Positions 7,602-16,917 of a DNA stretch of 64,000 nucleotides are shown here, in pieces. The stretch covers positions 62,001 through 126,000 of the forward strand of contig NZ_FQXH01000006.1 in NCBI RefSeq assembly GCF_900129915.1. The letters are read 5' to 3'. The notes under the pieces were generated by a model. That model ran no database searches. It was not told the DNA's origin and saw only the letters and a list, made by a program, of their open reading frames with translations. Numbering within the stretch: position 1 is the stretch's first letter; each line of letters starts with the position of its first letter. This DNA is from Tepidibacter thalassicus DSM 15285. Its GTDB lineage: Bacteria; Bacillota; Clostridia; Peptostreptococcales; Peptostreptococcaceae. The translations under genes and the position numbers were made by a program.

Positions 7602-8513
7602 TTAATCCTCCCTTAACTTATCTATTAATTCTTTTATATCATTTGGCACATCTGCTTTAAAATGTAGATTTTCCCTTGTTCTAGGCTGTTTAAAGTCAAG
7701 AGATAACGCATGAAGCGCTTGTCTTTTTATTAAATTTTCATCTACGTATCCATAAAGTTCATCTCCTATTATTGGATAACCCATATAACTTAAATGAACC
7801 CTTATTTGATGTGTTCTTCCCGTTTCAAGAAGTATTTCTAATACCGTTGCATCTTTTAATCTCTCTATTACCTTAAAATGAGTTATAGATTTTTGACCAT
7901 TTTCATGAACAATCCTTTTTACACTATCATCACTTGGTCTATATATAGGTGCATTTATAGTGCCAAAATCCTCTTGAACTACTCCTTTTACCACAGTTAA
8001 ATATTTCTTTGTAACTAAATTTTTATTCATATCTTCCGACAATATATGATGTGCATAAGCATTTTTAGCTACCACTAATAATCCCGATGTATTCATATCA
8101 AGTCTATTTACAAATCTTATTCTAGATTTTTCATTTTCGTCTTTCAAATAAAACATAAGTCCATTAGCAAGTGTTCCTTTTGGATGACTTTTTGTAGGAT
8201 GCACCACCATAAATGGAGGTTTATTTACCAATATAATATCAAAATCATCATATAAAATATCAATATTTAAATCTTCACATTCAAAATTATTGGGATCTTC
8301 ATTTATTTTTATCTCTATTAAATCTCCCTTTTTAACTTCATAGCTTAACCTTTTAAATTCTCCATTTACAAATATACTCTTATCTTTTTTCACCTTAGAT
8401 ATAAATCTTAATGACATATTTAATTTATCTAATAGTAACTCTTTTAAAGTTATTCCATTTTCACAAGATTTATATGAAATTAAATTATACTTTTGATTTT
8501 CTTTCTCTAACAA
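7602..8513 (-). CDS. RluA-family pseudouridine synthase
   Basis: 303 residues: an N-terminal S4 RNA-binding domain (about 20-75, ITLKELLLDKLNMSLRFISKVK) and a RluA catalytic domain. The catalytic Asp139 is in VNRLDMNTSGLLVVAK; most family members have His-Arg-Leu-Asp, here Asn-Arg-Leu-Asp. C-terminal ETGRTHQIRVHLSYMGYPIIGDELYG is the usual second motif. It modifies uridines in rRNA or tRNA; the target cannot be told from sequence. First gene of a two-gene operon with the NdpA-like protein, with a good AGGAGG-type site. Confidence 0.93.
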   Translation of the reverse strand: MLEKENQKYNLISYKSCENGITLKELLLDKLNMSLRFISKVKKDKSIFVNGEFKRLSYEVKKGDLIEIKINEDPNNFECEDLNIDILYDDFDIILVNKPPFMVVHPTKSHPKGTLANGLMFYLKDENEKSRIRFVNRLDMNTSGLLVVAKNAYAHHILSEDMNKNLVTKKYLTVVKGVVQEDFGTINAPIYRPSDDSVKRIVHENGQKSITHFKVIERLKDATVLEILLETGRTHQIRVHLSYMGYPIIGDELYGYVDENLIKRQALHALSLDFKQPRTRENLHFKADVPNDIKELIDKLRED

Positions 8514-8644
8514 ATTAAATCCTCCTTTTTTTGATAATCCAACAAAAGTATTATATTATTTATATTTTAAGTAAGCAAGCTAATTAGATTTTTATATTTA
8601 TGATATAATATATTTATGGTATACAATAAAGGAGAGAGATTTCT

Positions 8645-9445
8645 ATGAAGCGAATAATCAATATAACCTGTAATGAATACAAAAAATCTCAAAAAACAGC
8701 TGAACTTTTAAAATCAAAATTAGAATCTCTAGGATTTAAAATCCCAGATAAATTTGACTTCAATGCAGAACTTATAATTTGCATAGGTGGAGATGGTTCT
8801 TTTTTAAGAACAATTCACGAATACGATTTTCCCGAAATCCCTATAATAGGAATAAACACTGGACACTTAGGTTTTTTTCAAGAAATACACCCTTATGAAA
8901 TAGATAATTTTATAAATTCATATATAAATAACAATTACTATATACAAGAAATAAACCCTATAGAAACTTCTATATGTACAAGAAGTAACTGTATAGAATC
9001 TTTAGCTATAAATGAAGTTGTAATTAAAGGAGATGTTTCTAGGACTATCCACCTCAATATAAGTGTAAATAACAATTTTATCGAAAAATTTAGTGGAGAT
9101 GGAATTATAGTTTCAACTCCTACCGGCTCTACAGCATATAATTATTCTGCCGGTGGAAGTATAGTTGACCCAAATTTAAAACTACTTCAAATAACTCCAC
9201 TTGCTCCTATAAATACCAATGCCTATAGATCATTTACTTCTAGTATAATTTTATCACATGACTCTATAGTAAATGTAAGTCCAGAATATAGATTTGAAAA
9301 CTCTATTTTAATAGTAAATGATGGAGTTGAACATAAATACAATGAAATAGTTAAAATTATTGTTAAATCTTCAGAACTTAAATTAAAACTTTTAAGACTT
9401 AAAAACTATGAATTTTGGAGCAAAGTATCAGAAAAATTTTTATAG
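8645..9445 (+). CDS. nadK: NAD kinase
   Basis: 266 residues. Phosphorylates NAD to NADP. Contains the kinase GGDGS motif (48-52, IGGDGSFLRTIHEY), the substrate loop NTGHLGFFQEI and the GDGIIVSTPTGSTAYNYSAGG segment that binds NAD. Length is normal for the short bacterial form. An AAGGAGAGAG site precedes the ATG. It is followed after 12 bases by a phosphodiesterase gene, so the two are probably co-transcribed. Confidence 0.96.
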   Translation: MKRIINITCNEYKKSQKTAELLKSKLESLGFKIPDKFDFNAELIICIGGDGSFLRTIHEYDFPEIPIIGINTGHLGFFQEIHPYEIDNFINSYINNNYYIQEINPIETSICTRSNCIESLAINEVVIKGDVSRTIHLNISVNNNFIEKFSGDGIIVSTPTGSTAYNYSAGGSIVDPNLKLLQITPLAPINTNAYRSFTSSIILSHDSIVNVSPEYRFENSILIVNDGVEHKYNEIVKIIVKSSELKLKLLRLKNYEFWSKVSEKFL

Positions 9446-9457
9446 GAGGTATTTAAA

Positions 9458-10003
9458 ATGAGAATAGGTATTATAAGTGATACACATGGGAGTTTAACTT
9501 ACTTTGAAAAAGCTTTAAATGCTTTAGGAAATTGCGATTATATTCTTCATGGTGGTGATATATTATACCATGGCCCGAGAAATCCTCTTCCAGAAGGATA
9601 TAATCCAAAAGACCTAGCTATAAAAATCAATTCATTAAGTAATTTAATATTCACAAGAGGAAACTGTGATTGCGATGTAGACCAAATGGTTATAAATCAT
9701 CCAATACAAGCTCCATATGTTTTCACTCAATTAGGTAAGCTTAAAATTCTTTTATGCCATGGCTATAGAAAATCTAAAGAAGAAATTATCAAAATGGCAA
9801 AAGATTATAAATCTGATATACTAATATACGGACATACTCACATTAAAGAATTATATAAAGATGAAAATTTAATAATTTTAAATCCAGGAAGTACATCTCT
9901 TCCTAAAGACGAAGTTCATTCTGTAGCTTTAATAGAAAATGATACTATTAAACTTATTAACATAAACAATAAATCTATAATAAAAGAATTGTCTATTAAA
10001 TAA
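9458..10003 (+). CDS. yfcE: YfcE-type metallophosphodiesterase
   Basis: 181 residues of the calcineurin-like fold. Metal ligands are visible in order: Asp8 and His10 (SDTHG), Gly-Asp34 (LHGGDIL), GNCD (68-71), His101 (LLCHGY) and GHTH (125-128). YfcE-type enzymes hydrolyse phosphodiesters in vitro; the natural substrate is unclear. An AGGAGG site lies upstream, partly in the end of nadK, and the gene is closed by a terminator shared with the convergent PII-like gene. Confidence 0.92.
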   Translation: MRIGIISDTHGSLTYFEKALNALGNCDYILHGGDILYHGPRNPLPEGYNPKDLAIKINSLSNLIFTRGNCDCDVDQMVINHPIQAPYVFTQLGKLKILLCHGYRKSKEEIIKMAKDYKSDILIYGHTHIKELYKDENLIILNPGSTSLPKDEVHSVALIENDTIKLININNKSIIKELSIK

Positions 10004-10032
10004 AGTCCTGCAACTATACAGGACTTTATTTC
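10001..10032. terminator. Bidirectional terminator
   Basis: Perfect 10-bp stem TAAAGTCCTG/CAGGACTTTA with an 8-base loop (10001-10028), between convergent genes. Confidence 0.8.
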
Positions 10033-10376
10033 ATCTCATCAACTCCAAAGCCATGGCATTCTGTCACAGGAACTACAAACAAAAAACCAACTCCCGGCTT
10101 TTCTATATAATTAAGCTCCTCTTTAATTTTATTTACTGCTTTTCTAAGTACAAATTCATCTCTTATAACACTTACTATAGTTTTATTATAAGGCTTATGA
10201 CCTTCTATAAGTTTTTTTATTCCCGAAAATATAGGTACATCAACGTCATGTTCAAGTAATACCTTACCCATTCCTTCACTATCTATAACAGTAGCCCCTA
10301 ATCCTAAATGAAAAAATATATCTAATATATCATCCAATTTATCTACTTTATTTAAGACTAAAAACAAAGCATTCAT
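10026..10376 (-). CDS. PII-like small protein
   Basis: 116 residues. The opening (MNALFLVLNKVDKLDDIL...HLGLGATVIDSEGMGKVL) and the KTIVSVI...EKPGVGFLFVVPVTECHGF ending follow the ferredoxin-like pattern of PII signal proteins. The central region is short and lacks the Tyr-bearing T-loop that is uridylylated in GlnB, so it is a PII-like sensor of unknown ligand rather than GlnB. It is single or paired with the upstream DUF1294 gene, with an AGGGTGG site. No ammonium transporter is nearby. Confidence 0.7.
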   Translation of the reverse strand: MNALFLVLNKVDKLDDILDIFFHLGLGATVIDSEGMGKVLLEHDVDVPIFSGIKKLIEGHKPYNKTIVSVIRDEFVLRKAVNKIKEELNYIEKPGVGFLFVVPVTECHGFGVDEMK

Positions 10377-10402
10377 AAATTACCACCCTTTCGTTTAAAA
10401 AT

Positions 10403-10741
10403 TTACTTAAAAATAATATATTTATATACCAAAAATAATATAATAACATTTAATAAAAATATTACAGGAATACCTATATAAAAACTACTCTTTTGTGTTT
10501 TATGTCTAAATACTGTCATCCCCATAACTGTACCTAAAGCTCCTCCTATAAATGAAATTACAAAAAATTTAGCTTCTCTAGTCCTAAACCTTCTCCTAAT
10601 CGCCTTCCTTTTATCAAGCCATATTAGTATAAATCCATAAAAATTTATGACAACATAATAATACAATAAATACATATGTAAATTTTTCATAAAACCATCT
10701 AAGTTAGTAAAAAGACCTAAAGTATTTTTAAAAAAACCCAT
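10403..10741 (-). CDS. DUF1294 membrane protein
   Basis: 112 residues with the DUF1294 signature: DKRKAIRRRFRTREAKFFVISFIGGALGTVMGMTVFRHKTQK, where a basic D-K...R-x-R-E segment is followed by a Gly-rich membrane helix and RHKT. Three hydrophobic segments suggest an inner-membrane protein. Function is unknown across the family. The ORF has an N-terminal extension of about 17 residues relative to the core; an internal ATG (MKNLHMYLLYYY) is an alternative start. Confidence 0.8.
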   Translation of the reverse strand: MGFFKNTLGLFTNLDGFMKNLHMYLLYYYVVINFYGFILIWLDKRKAIRRRFRTREAKFFVISFIGGALGTVMGMTVFRHKTQKSSFYIGIPVIFLLNVIILFLVYKYIIFK

Positions 10742-10818
10742 CCTAATATGCCCCTTTCTTTAGTATGTACATATTATTATATCATTTTTTTGTGAAATTT
10801 TATAATTTTCTAATTCAT

Positions 10819-10862
10819 ACAAAAAAATCAAATCTCACAAACAATATGAGATTTGATTTTTT
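10819..10862 (-). terminator. Terminator of pepT
   Basis: 14-bp stem AAAATCAAATCTCA/TGAGATTTGATTTT (10824-10860) with a 9-base loop and a T-run on the minus strand. Confidence 0.85.
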
Positions 10863-10865
10863 ATA

Positions 10866-12092
10866 TTATTGTTGTTCATATTTTTGTACTATTTTAATTA
10901 TAAGCTCAACTGCTTTTTCCATAGCAAAAGTTGGTATATACTCATATCTGCCATGGAAATTAAGTCCACCAGTAAATATATTAGGCGTTGGAAGTCCCTC
11001 AAATGAAAGTCTAGCTCCATCAGTACCTCCTCTTATAGGTTTTACCTTAGGATTTATTCCCACTTCTTTCATAGCTTCTTCTACAATATCAACTATGTAT
11101 TTAACAGGCTCTACTTTTTCCTTCATATTGTAATATTGATCTTTCATTTCAAGTATTACAGTTTTATCTCCGTATTTATCATTTAATTTTTTAACTATAC
11201 TCTCCATTAACTCTTTTCTTTCTTCAAATTTATTTTTATCAAATTCTCTTATTATATAAATCATTTTACATTCTTCAACATTACCATTTAAATCATTTAA
11301 ATGATAAAAACCTTCATATCCACATGTTTTTGATGGTATTTCATCTTTTGGAAGCATTGAATTAAGTTCCATAGCTATTAAAATTGCATTTTTCATTTTA
11401 TCTTTTGCATACCCTGGATGAACATTTTTTCCTTTTACTGTAATAGTTGCTCCTGCTGCATTAAAATTTTCATATTCAAGCTCTCCAATTTCTCCTCCAT
11501 CTAAAGTATAAGCGTATTTTGCACCAAATTTTTCTACATCAAATTTATCAGCACCTCTCCCAATTTCTTCGTCTGGAGTAAATCCTACTCTTATTTTTCC
11601 ATGCTTTATTTCAGGATGAGTTATTAAATACTCCATAGCTGTTATAATTTCTGCAATACCAGCTTTATCATCTGCTCCTAAAAGAGTCGTCCCATCCGTA
11701 GTTATCAATTTTTTCCCTATATAATTTAAAAGCTCTGGAGAATCCTTTGGAGATAATACAATATTTTTTTCTTCATTTAATACTATATCTTTACCATCAT
11801 AATTTTCAATTACTTTAGGATTTACATTAGCACCACTCATATCAGGAGATGTATCCATATGAGCTATAAATCCAATAGTATCTATCTCTTTATCAGTATT
11901 CGCTTCAAGAGTTGCCATTATGTATCCATTTTCATCAAGTTCCACATCACTCATTCCTATTGATTTTAACTCCTCTACCAAAAAGTTTGCAAACTTAATT
12001 TGATTACTAGTACTAGGACAAGTATCAGATTTTGGATCAGATTTTGTATCGTATTTTACATATTCTAAAAATCTTTCCACAACATTTTTCAT
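10866..12092 (-). CDS. pepT: Peptidase T (tripeptidase)
   Basis: 408 residues of the M20 zinc peptidases; removes the N-terminal residue of tripeptides in the cytoplasm. Zinc ligand and catalytic motifs are visible: [38 protein letters not shown] and the C-terminal [15 protein letters not shown]. Length is standard for PepT. It is monocistronic with its own terminator. Confidence 0.95.
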   Translation of the reverse strand: MKNVVERFLEYVKYDTKSDPKSDTCPSTSNQIKFANFLVEELKSIGMSDVELDENGYIMATLEANTDKEIDTIGFIAHMDTSPDMSGANVNPKVIENYDGKDIVLNEEKNIVLSPKDSPELLNYIGKKLITTDGTTLLGADDKAGIAEIITAMEYLITHPEIKHGKIRVGFTPDEEIGRGADKFDVEKFGAKYAYTLDGGEIGELEYENFNAAGATITVKGKNVHPGYAKDKMKNAILIAMELNSMLPKDEIPSKTCGYEGFYHLNDLNGNVEECKMIYIIREFDKNKFEERKELMESIVKKLNDKYGDKTVILEMKDQYYNMKEKVEPVKYIVDIVEEAMKEVGINPKVKPIRGGTDGARLSFEGLPTPNIFTGGLNFHGRYEYIPTFAMEKAVELIIKIVQKYEQQ

Positions 12093-12161
12093 AATGTATC
12101 CCTCCCCTAAAACCTTTTCAATTATATTCTACCATTTTTTTGAATCCATAAAAATATTTTT

Positions 12162-13205
12162 TTACAATATATTTACTTTTTTAAAAATCTTATAAAAAAC
12201 AACTAAAAACGTTAAATAAATCATTCCCAAAACACCATAAGCTTTAAGTCCTATAAATATTATAGCAAGAGCTGTTACAGGATGTATTCCTACTGATTCA
12301 GAAATTACTTTCGGCTCTAATAATTCTATTAAAACAGTTATTATAATAAAAAGAACTAATATACCTATACCTATCACATATTTTTTAGTAAATAAATAAA
12401 ACATAGCTATCGGAATATAAATTATACCTATTCCCAATACCGGAATTATATCCAATATAACAACTAAAATACTCATAATCAATGCATATTTTACCCTTAA
12501 AATCAAAAATCCAATTAATGTAACTATAAATGTTATACCTACCAAAATAAAATAAGCTTTTAAATATCCAAACATTATTTTGTTAGCTTCATTTAGCATC
12601 TCTTTAACCTTTTTCTTTCCCTCACAAGAAAAAATTCCAAAAAATTTATTCTCTATACTTTCGATATCCTTTGAAAAAAAATACGTAGTGAACAATACTA
12701 CAAATAAAACTACTATCATAAATGGAACTGTTATAATTAAATGAATAGATTTACTCAATATTTTTAAAACAAAATCAAATAAGCTGGAAACATTAGAATA
12801 TATTTGTTTATGTATTTTATCTACTAATCTTGAATCAATTTTACAGTAAAAATTATTTAACTTATCAAAATGACCATCAACATGATTATACAGTCTATTT
12901 ACATCATTAATTGAATTTAAAATATCCTTTGACTCTATATTTATGTTAAATAACATTAAAGTTAAAATACCAATTAATATAATAATCACCGATATAGTAC
13001 ATATAAGTGCTGATATTCCTTTTTTTATTTTTAATTTTTTTTCCAAAAAATCAGTACATGGTTTTATAAATATTACAATTATAAAAGCTAATAAAAAAGG
13101 AAATATATACGATATAGTAACTGAAAATACCACAAATACTATTGTGTATATTAATACAAAAATCAATAATTTTTTCATATTATTTATAAAATCTTCATTG
13201 AACAT
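12162..13205 (-). CDS. YtvI-like AI-2E family membrane protein
   Basis: About 347 residues with 7-8 hydrophobic segments in the AI-2E/PerM arrangement: two N-terminal helices (VFVVFSVTISYIFPFLLAF), a soluble stretch around residues 110-150 and a C-terminal Gly-rich bundle (DIIPVLGIGIIYIPIA...SVGIHPVTALAIIFIGLKAYG). Size and layout suit the sporulation protein YtvI more than longer PerM homologues. The ATG at 13205 is preferred because an upstream in-frame GTG lies in the AAGGTGA ribosome binding site. No clear sigma-E promoter was found. Confidence 0.78.
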   Translation of the reverse strand: MFNEDFINNMKKLLIFVLIYTIVFVVFSVTISYIFPFLLAFIIVIFIKPCTDFLEKKLKIKKGISALICTISVIIILIGILTLMLFNINIESKDILNSINDVNRLYNHVDGHFDKLNNFYCKIDSRLVDKIHKQIYSNVSSLFDFVLKILSKSIHLIITVPFMIVVLFVVLFTTYFFSKDIESIENKFFGIFSCEGKKKVKEMLNEANKIMFGYLKAYFILVGITFIVTLIGFLILRVKYALIMSILVVILDIIPVLGIGIIYIPIAMFYLFTKKYVIGIGILVLFIIITVLIELLEPKVISESVGIHPVTALAIIFIGLKAYGVLGMIYLTFLVVFYKIFKKVNIL

Positions 13206-13265
13206 AATAATCACCTTAATTAATCTTTTTGCACATATTATCTACTTTTTAACTTTTATATATTC

Positions 13266-13308
13266 AAAAAAAATAGAATCCTCATCATTTTGGATTCTAT
13301 TTTTTTTA
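13266..13308 (-). terminator. Terminator of the CNNM/CBS gene
   Basis: Stem AATAGAATCC/GGATTCTATT (13272-13300) with T-runs on both sides, just after the stop of the CNNM gene. Confidence 0.75.
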
Positions 13309-13310
13309 AT

Positions 13311-14555
13311 TTAAACAAACATTCTTATTGTCTTTATTCTATTTTTATCGATACTTTCAACTATAAATCTAATATTATTATATTCAACTACTTCTCCTTG
13401 CTCCGGAAGTCTTCCAAGCTGTCCTATTAAAACTCCTCCAATAGAATCAAATTCTTCTGACTCTATATTTGTTCCTACAATTTCATTTACTAAAGTTATT
13501 CTAGTACTTCCATCTACTATATACTCATTCTCATTTATAATTTTAATTTCATCATCTTCTTCATCAAACTCATCTTCAATATCTCCTACTATTTCTTCTA
13601 GTAAATCCTCCATTGTAACAATTCCTGCTGTTCCACCATACTCATCAAGTACTATTGCCATATGAACTTTTTCCTGTCTCATTTCTTGAAATAACTCTGT
13701 AATTTTCTTAAATTCAAATGTAAAAAAAGGTTCTCTCATGTAAGTCTTTATATCAAAATTTTGTTTATCTTTTTCAACAAATACCAAATCTTTTACATTT
13801 AGTATTCCTACTATATTATCTATATTTTCCTCATATACTGGCATTCTGGAAAAATGGTCTTCTTTAAATATTTCAACTATTTCATCATATGTTGATTCTA
13901 TATCAATAGCTACTACATCAGTTCTTTGAACCATAGCATCTTTTACCTGTAAGTCTCCAAATTCAAACACATTTTGTATCATTTCCTTTTCTTCAACTTC
14001 AAGTACTCCTTCTTCATGACTTACATCTATCATTGTTCTCAATTCTTCTTCTGTTATAAATGGTTGATGAACATCAGGATTTCCACCAAATAACTTTATC
14101 ATAAATTTAGACAAATGATTAAATACAACTACAATAGGATTAAGAATAATAACTACAAAAGATATAATTTTTGAAACCTTCAAAGAAACTTCCTCTGATT
14201 TTTGAGCTGCTAATGATTTGGGAGTTATTTCTCCAAATATTAATACAAGTGTCGTCATAAAAACAGTTGCAATCACAGCTCCATTTTCTTTGAAAAGCTT
14301 TATAAATAAAGATGTAGCAAGTGCTGATGCACCTATATTCACAACATTATTACCTACAAGTATAGCTCCCAATAATCTATTTGGATTTTCAATTAATTTA
14401 TTTACTAAATCTGCTCCCTTAATATTTTCTTCTGTCATATGTCTTATTTTTATCTTACTCAAAGACATCAGCGCAGTTTCCGACGCCGAAAAGAAAGAAG
14501 ATATTCCTAACAATAAAAACAATAATAAAAATTGTCCCAAACTACTCAGATCCAA
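13311..14555 (-). CDS. CNNM/CorC-type membrane protein with CBS pair
   Basis: 414 residues: an N-terminal CNNM (DUF21) transmembrane domain (about 1-180, SSFFSASETALMSLSKIKIRHM), two CBS domains (about 205-330; DAMVQRTDVVAID and EKVHMAIVLDEYGGTAGIVTMEDLLEEIVGDIEDEFD) and a C-terminal CorC/HlyC transporter-associated domain. Such proteins are linked to Mg or Co transport and often misnamed hemolysins. The start is TTG with AGGAGTG nine bases upstream. It is monocistronic. Confidence 0.92.
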   Translation of the reverse strand: MDLSSLGQFLLLFLLLGISSFFSASETALMSLSKIKIRHMTEENIKGADLVNKLIENPNRLLGAILVGNNVVNIGASALATSLFIKLFKENGAVIATVFMTTLVLIFGEITPKSLAAQKSEEVSLKVSKIISFVVIILNPIVVVFNHLSKFMIKLFGGNPDVHQPFITEEELRTMIDVSHEEGVLEVEEKEMIQNVFEFGDLQVKDAMVQRTDVVAIDIESTYDEIVEIFKEDHFSRMPVYEENIDNIVGILNVKDLVFVEKDKQNFDIKTYMREPFFTFEFKKITELFQEMRQEKVHMAIVLDEYGGTAGIVTMEDLLEEIVGDIEDEFDEEDDEIKIINENEYIVDGSTRITLVNEIVGTNIESEEFDSIGGVLIGQLGRLPEQGEVVEYNNIRFIVESIDKNRIKTIRMFV

Positions 14556-14701
14556 AATATATCACACTCCTAAAAAAATATATCTAGATATAATTATATC
14601 ACAGTCTTAAATTTTTCTATATAATATTTTTGTTTTAACAGACATTAAATGGGAATAATATATGTTGTGGTTATAAATATAATATGAAAGGAGTTTTTTT
14701 T

Positions 14702-15367
14702 ATGAACACAAAAGATTTATTAGAAAAAGGAGCTGTTCTTCAAAGAGATAAAGAAACTTTTGCAATAGCACCTCATATTCCAGGTGGTATTATAACTCCA
14801 GATACTCTAAGAAAAATTGCAGATGTTGCAGAAAAATACAAAGCACAAGCTTTAAAATTAACATCTTCTCAAAGAATTGCAATAGTAGGTTTAAAAGAAG
14901 AAGATCTAGACAATGTTTGGAAAGACTTAGATATGAAACCAGGTGCTGCAATTGGATTATGCGTAAGAAGCGTAAAAATCTGTCCTGGAACTACATTCTG
15001 TAAAAGAGGACTACAAGACTCAGTTGGTATTGGAATGAAATTAGATAATTTATACCACGGAATGAACCTTCCAAATAAATTAAAAATAGGTGTTAGTGGA
15101 TGTCCAAATTCTTGTGCAGACAATCACTTCAGAGATATAGGAATCATGGGAACTGCAAAAGGCTTTAATATACAAGTAGGTGGTAAAGGCGGTGTAAAGC
15201 CTAGAATAGGAGATACGCTGTACAAAAATGTTGATGAAAAAGATTTATTTACAATAATAGATAAAATAGTTAAAGTATATGCTGAAAACGCAAAAAAACA
15301 CGAAAGATTAGGCGCTTACATAGATAGAATTGGTATTGAAGAATTTAAAAAACAAGTAGAAAAGTAA
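14702..15367 (+). CDS. Single-domain siroheme/4Fe-4S sulfite-nitrite reductase-like protein
   Basis: 221 residues: one reductase half-module. N-terminal ferredoxin-like part (FAIAPHIPGGIITPDTLRKIADVAEKY) and the cofactor Cys set Cys94-x5-Cys100 (ICPGTTFC) and Cys134-x3-Cys138 (GCPNSC), the pattern that binds a 4Fe-4S cluster coupled to siroheme. Full sulfite reductases carry two such repeats in about 500-600 residues; this has one. The ATG at 14702 is chosen because AAAGGAG sits eight bases upstream, inside a possible extension from 14684. It stands alone, so its electron donor and substrate are unknown. Confidence 0.85.
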   Translation: MNTKDLLEKGAVLQRDKETFAIAPHIPGGIITPDTLRKIADVAEKYKAQALKLTSSQRIAIVGLKEEDLDNVWKDLDMKPGAAIGLCVRSVKICPGTTFCKRGLQDSVGIGMKLDNLYHGMNLPNKLKIGVSGCPNSCADNHFRDIGIMGTAKGFNIQVGGKGGVKPRIGDTLYKNVDEKDLFTIIDKIVKVYAENAKKHERLGAYIDRIGIEEFKKQVEK

Positions 15368-15395
15368 AAAGGACTGAAGTTCAGTCCTTTTTACT
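15362..15395. terminator. Bidirectional terminator
   Basis: Stem AAAAAGGACTGA/TCAGTCCTTTTT (15366-15392) between convergent genes, with T-runs on both strands. Confidence 0.85.
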
Positions 15396-16818
15396 TCTCT
15401 ATCCAAAAATCAGCATTTTTTATTCCTAATTTCACAGGATCAAATTTTGGATCTTTACCTGCTGCTTTTTGTTCTTCATAATCTTTAAGAGCCTTAAATG
15501 CAGGTTTTCTTAAAAGTAATATAGCAATAACATTTAACCATGCCATTAAACCAACACCTATATCACCTAATCCCCACGCTAATTTTGCTGTTTTAATTGA
15601 GCCATAAAAAGTAGAGCCCAACAATACAATTCTTAATAAATTGATTAAAATTTTACTTTTACCTTTTCTAATTAAATAAGTAACATTCGTTTCAGCAATA
15701 TAGTAATAAGCCATTAATGTAGAAAATGCAAAGAAAAGTAAAGCTATTGCTACAAACCCAGAACCAAATGCAGGAAAAACTGTTTCAACTGCTTTTTGAG
15801 TATAAGCAGGACCTATCTCAACATTCCCTAAATTATTTACTATAAATCCACCATCTTTACCGTAAACATTGTACATTCCCGTAATTAAAATCATAAAACC
15901 TGTTGCAGAACATACAAATAATGTATCTATATATACTGAAAATGCTTGAACCAAACCTTGTTTAACCGGATGAGAAACTTCAGCAGCAGCTGCTGCTTGT
16001 GGACCTGTACCTTGACCTGCTTCATTTGAATAGATTCCACGTTTTACTCCCCAAGAAATAGCCATACCTATTATTCCAGCAAAAGCTGGCTCAACAGCAA
16101 ATGCACTTTTAAAAACTAATGCAATAACAGCAGGTAATTTAGTAATATTTAATGCAATTATTATCAAAGCGACAAATATATATCCAGTAGCCATAAATGG
16201 CACTATTATCTCTGCTGCTCTACTAATACGTTTAACACCACCAAATATTATAAGTCCTAATAACACAACTATTATACCACCACTAATATATGGTCTAATT
16301 CCAAATGCATTATCTAATGATAAAGCAATACTATTTGATTGAATACCTGGTAATAAAAATCCCATTGCAATTATAGTCGCAATAGCAAATGTATAAGCAT
16401 ACCATTTAATACCTAAACCTTTTTCAATATAGTACGCAGGTCCTCCACGATATTCTCCATCTTTCTCAACTTTATAAATTTGTGCCAAAACTGATTCAAC
16501 ATAAGCAGAACCTGCACCTAAAAATGCAATAGCCCACATCCAAAACAGAGCACCTGGTCCTCCCATGGCAATTGCAGTGGCAACACCAGCAATATTACCT
16601 GTACCAACACGACCAGAAACGGACAGAGCAAATGCTTGAAATGAAGATACTCCTTGTTCAGAACTAGAACCTCCAAATAATAACTTTACCATATCTTTAA
16701 TATGACGAACTTGTAAAAAACGAGTTGATAATGAAAAATAAATCCCTGCTCCTAAACATAAATAAACAAGTTCTTTACTCCATATTAATCCATTTAAAGT
16801 CTCCACTAAATGCCCCAT
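15391..16818 (-). CDS. Sodium:alanine/glycine symporter (AGCS family), first
   Basis: 475 residues with about 10-11 hydrophobic segments. Family motifs: VSGRVGTGNIAGVATAIAMG near the N-terminus, GGPAYYIEKGLG, and SNEAGQGTGPQAAAAAEVSHP, which form the substrate and Na+ path. Imports alanine, glycine or related small amino acids with sodium. A GGGGGGG site lies four bases before the ATG. It has a separate sigma-A promoter, and no riboswitch was seen upstream, unlike the next gene. Confidence 0.93.
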   Translation of the reverse strand: MGHLVETLNGLIWSKELVYLCLGAGIYFSLSTRFLQVRHIKDMVKLLFGGSSSEQGVSSFQAFALSVSGRVGTGNIAGVATAIAMGGPGALFWMWAIAFLGAGSAYVESVLAQIYKVEKDGEYRGGPAYYIEKGLGIKWYAYTFAIATIIAMGFLLPGIQSNSIALSLDNAFGIRPYISGGIIVVLLGLIIFGGVKRISRAAEIIVPFMATGYIFVALIIIALNITKLPAVIALVFKSAFAVEPAFAGIIGMAISWGVKRGIYSNEAGQGTGPQAAAAAEVSHPVKQGLVQAFSVYIDTLFVCSATGFMILITGMYNVYGKDGGFIVNNLGNVEIGPAYTQKAVETVFPAFGSGFVAIALLFFAFSTLMAYYYIAETNVTYLIRKGKSKILINLLRIVLLGSTFYGSIKTAKLAWGLGDIGVGLMAWLNVIAILLLRKPAFKALKDYEEQKAAGKDPKFDPVKLGIKNADFWIEK

Positions 16819-16858
16819 ACAACCCCCCCTTTAAAATTACTTAAAGTTACACAATTAT

Positions 16859-16887
16859 ATTTTACTACACTCAAGCAATTTTGTCAA
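16859..16887 (-). promoter_or_regulatory. Sigma-A promoter of the first symporter gene
   Basis: TTGACA (16887-16882), 17 bases, TAAAAT (16864-16859) on the minus strand, 41 bases before the start codon. Confidence 0.75.
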
Positions 16888-16917
16888 TATTCTAAAAATA
16901 TTATCAAATTTGAATTT

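Noticed and set aside
10765-11133. Plus-strand ORF of 122 codons opposite pepT
   Set aside because: It is antisense to a clear pepT gene, has no ribosome binding site and no recognisable protein pattern.
14218-14610. Plus-strand ORF of 130 codons opposite the CNNM gene
   Set aside because: It mirrors the coding frame of a well-supported gene and lacks start signals.
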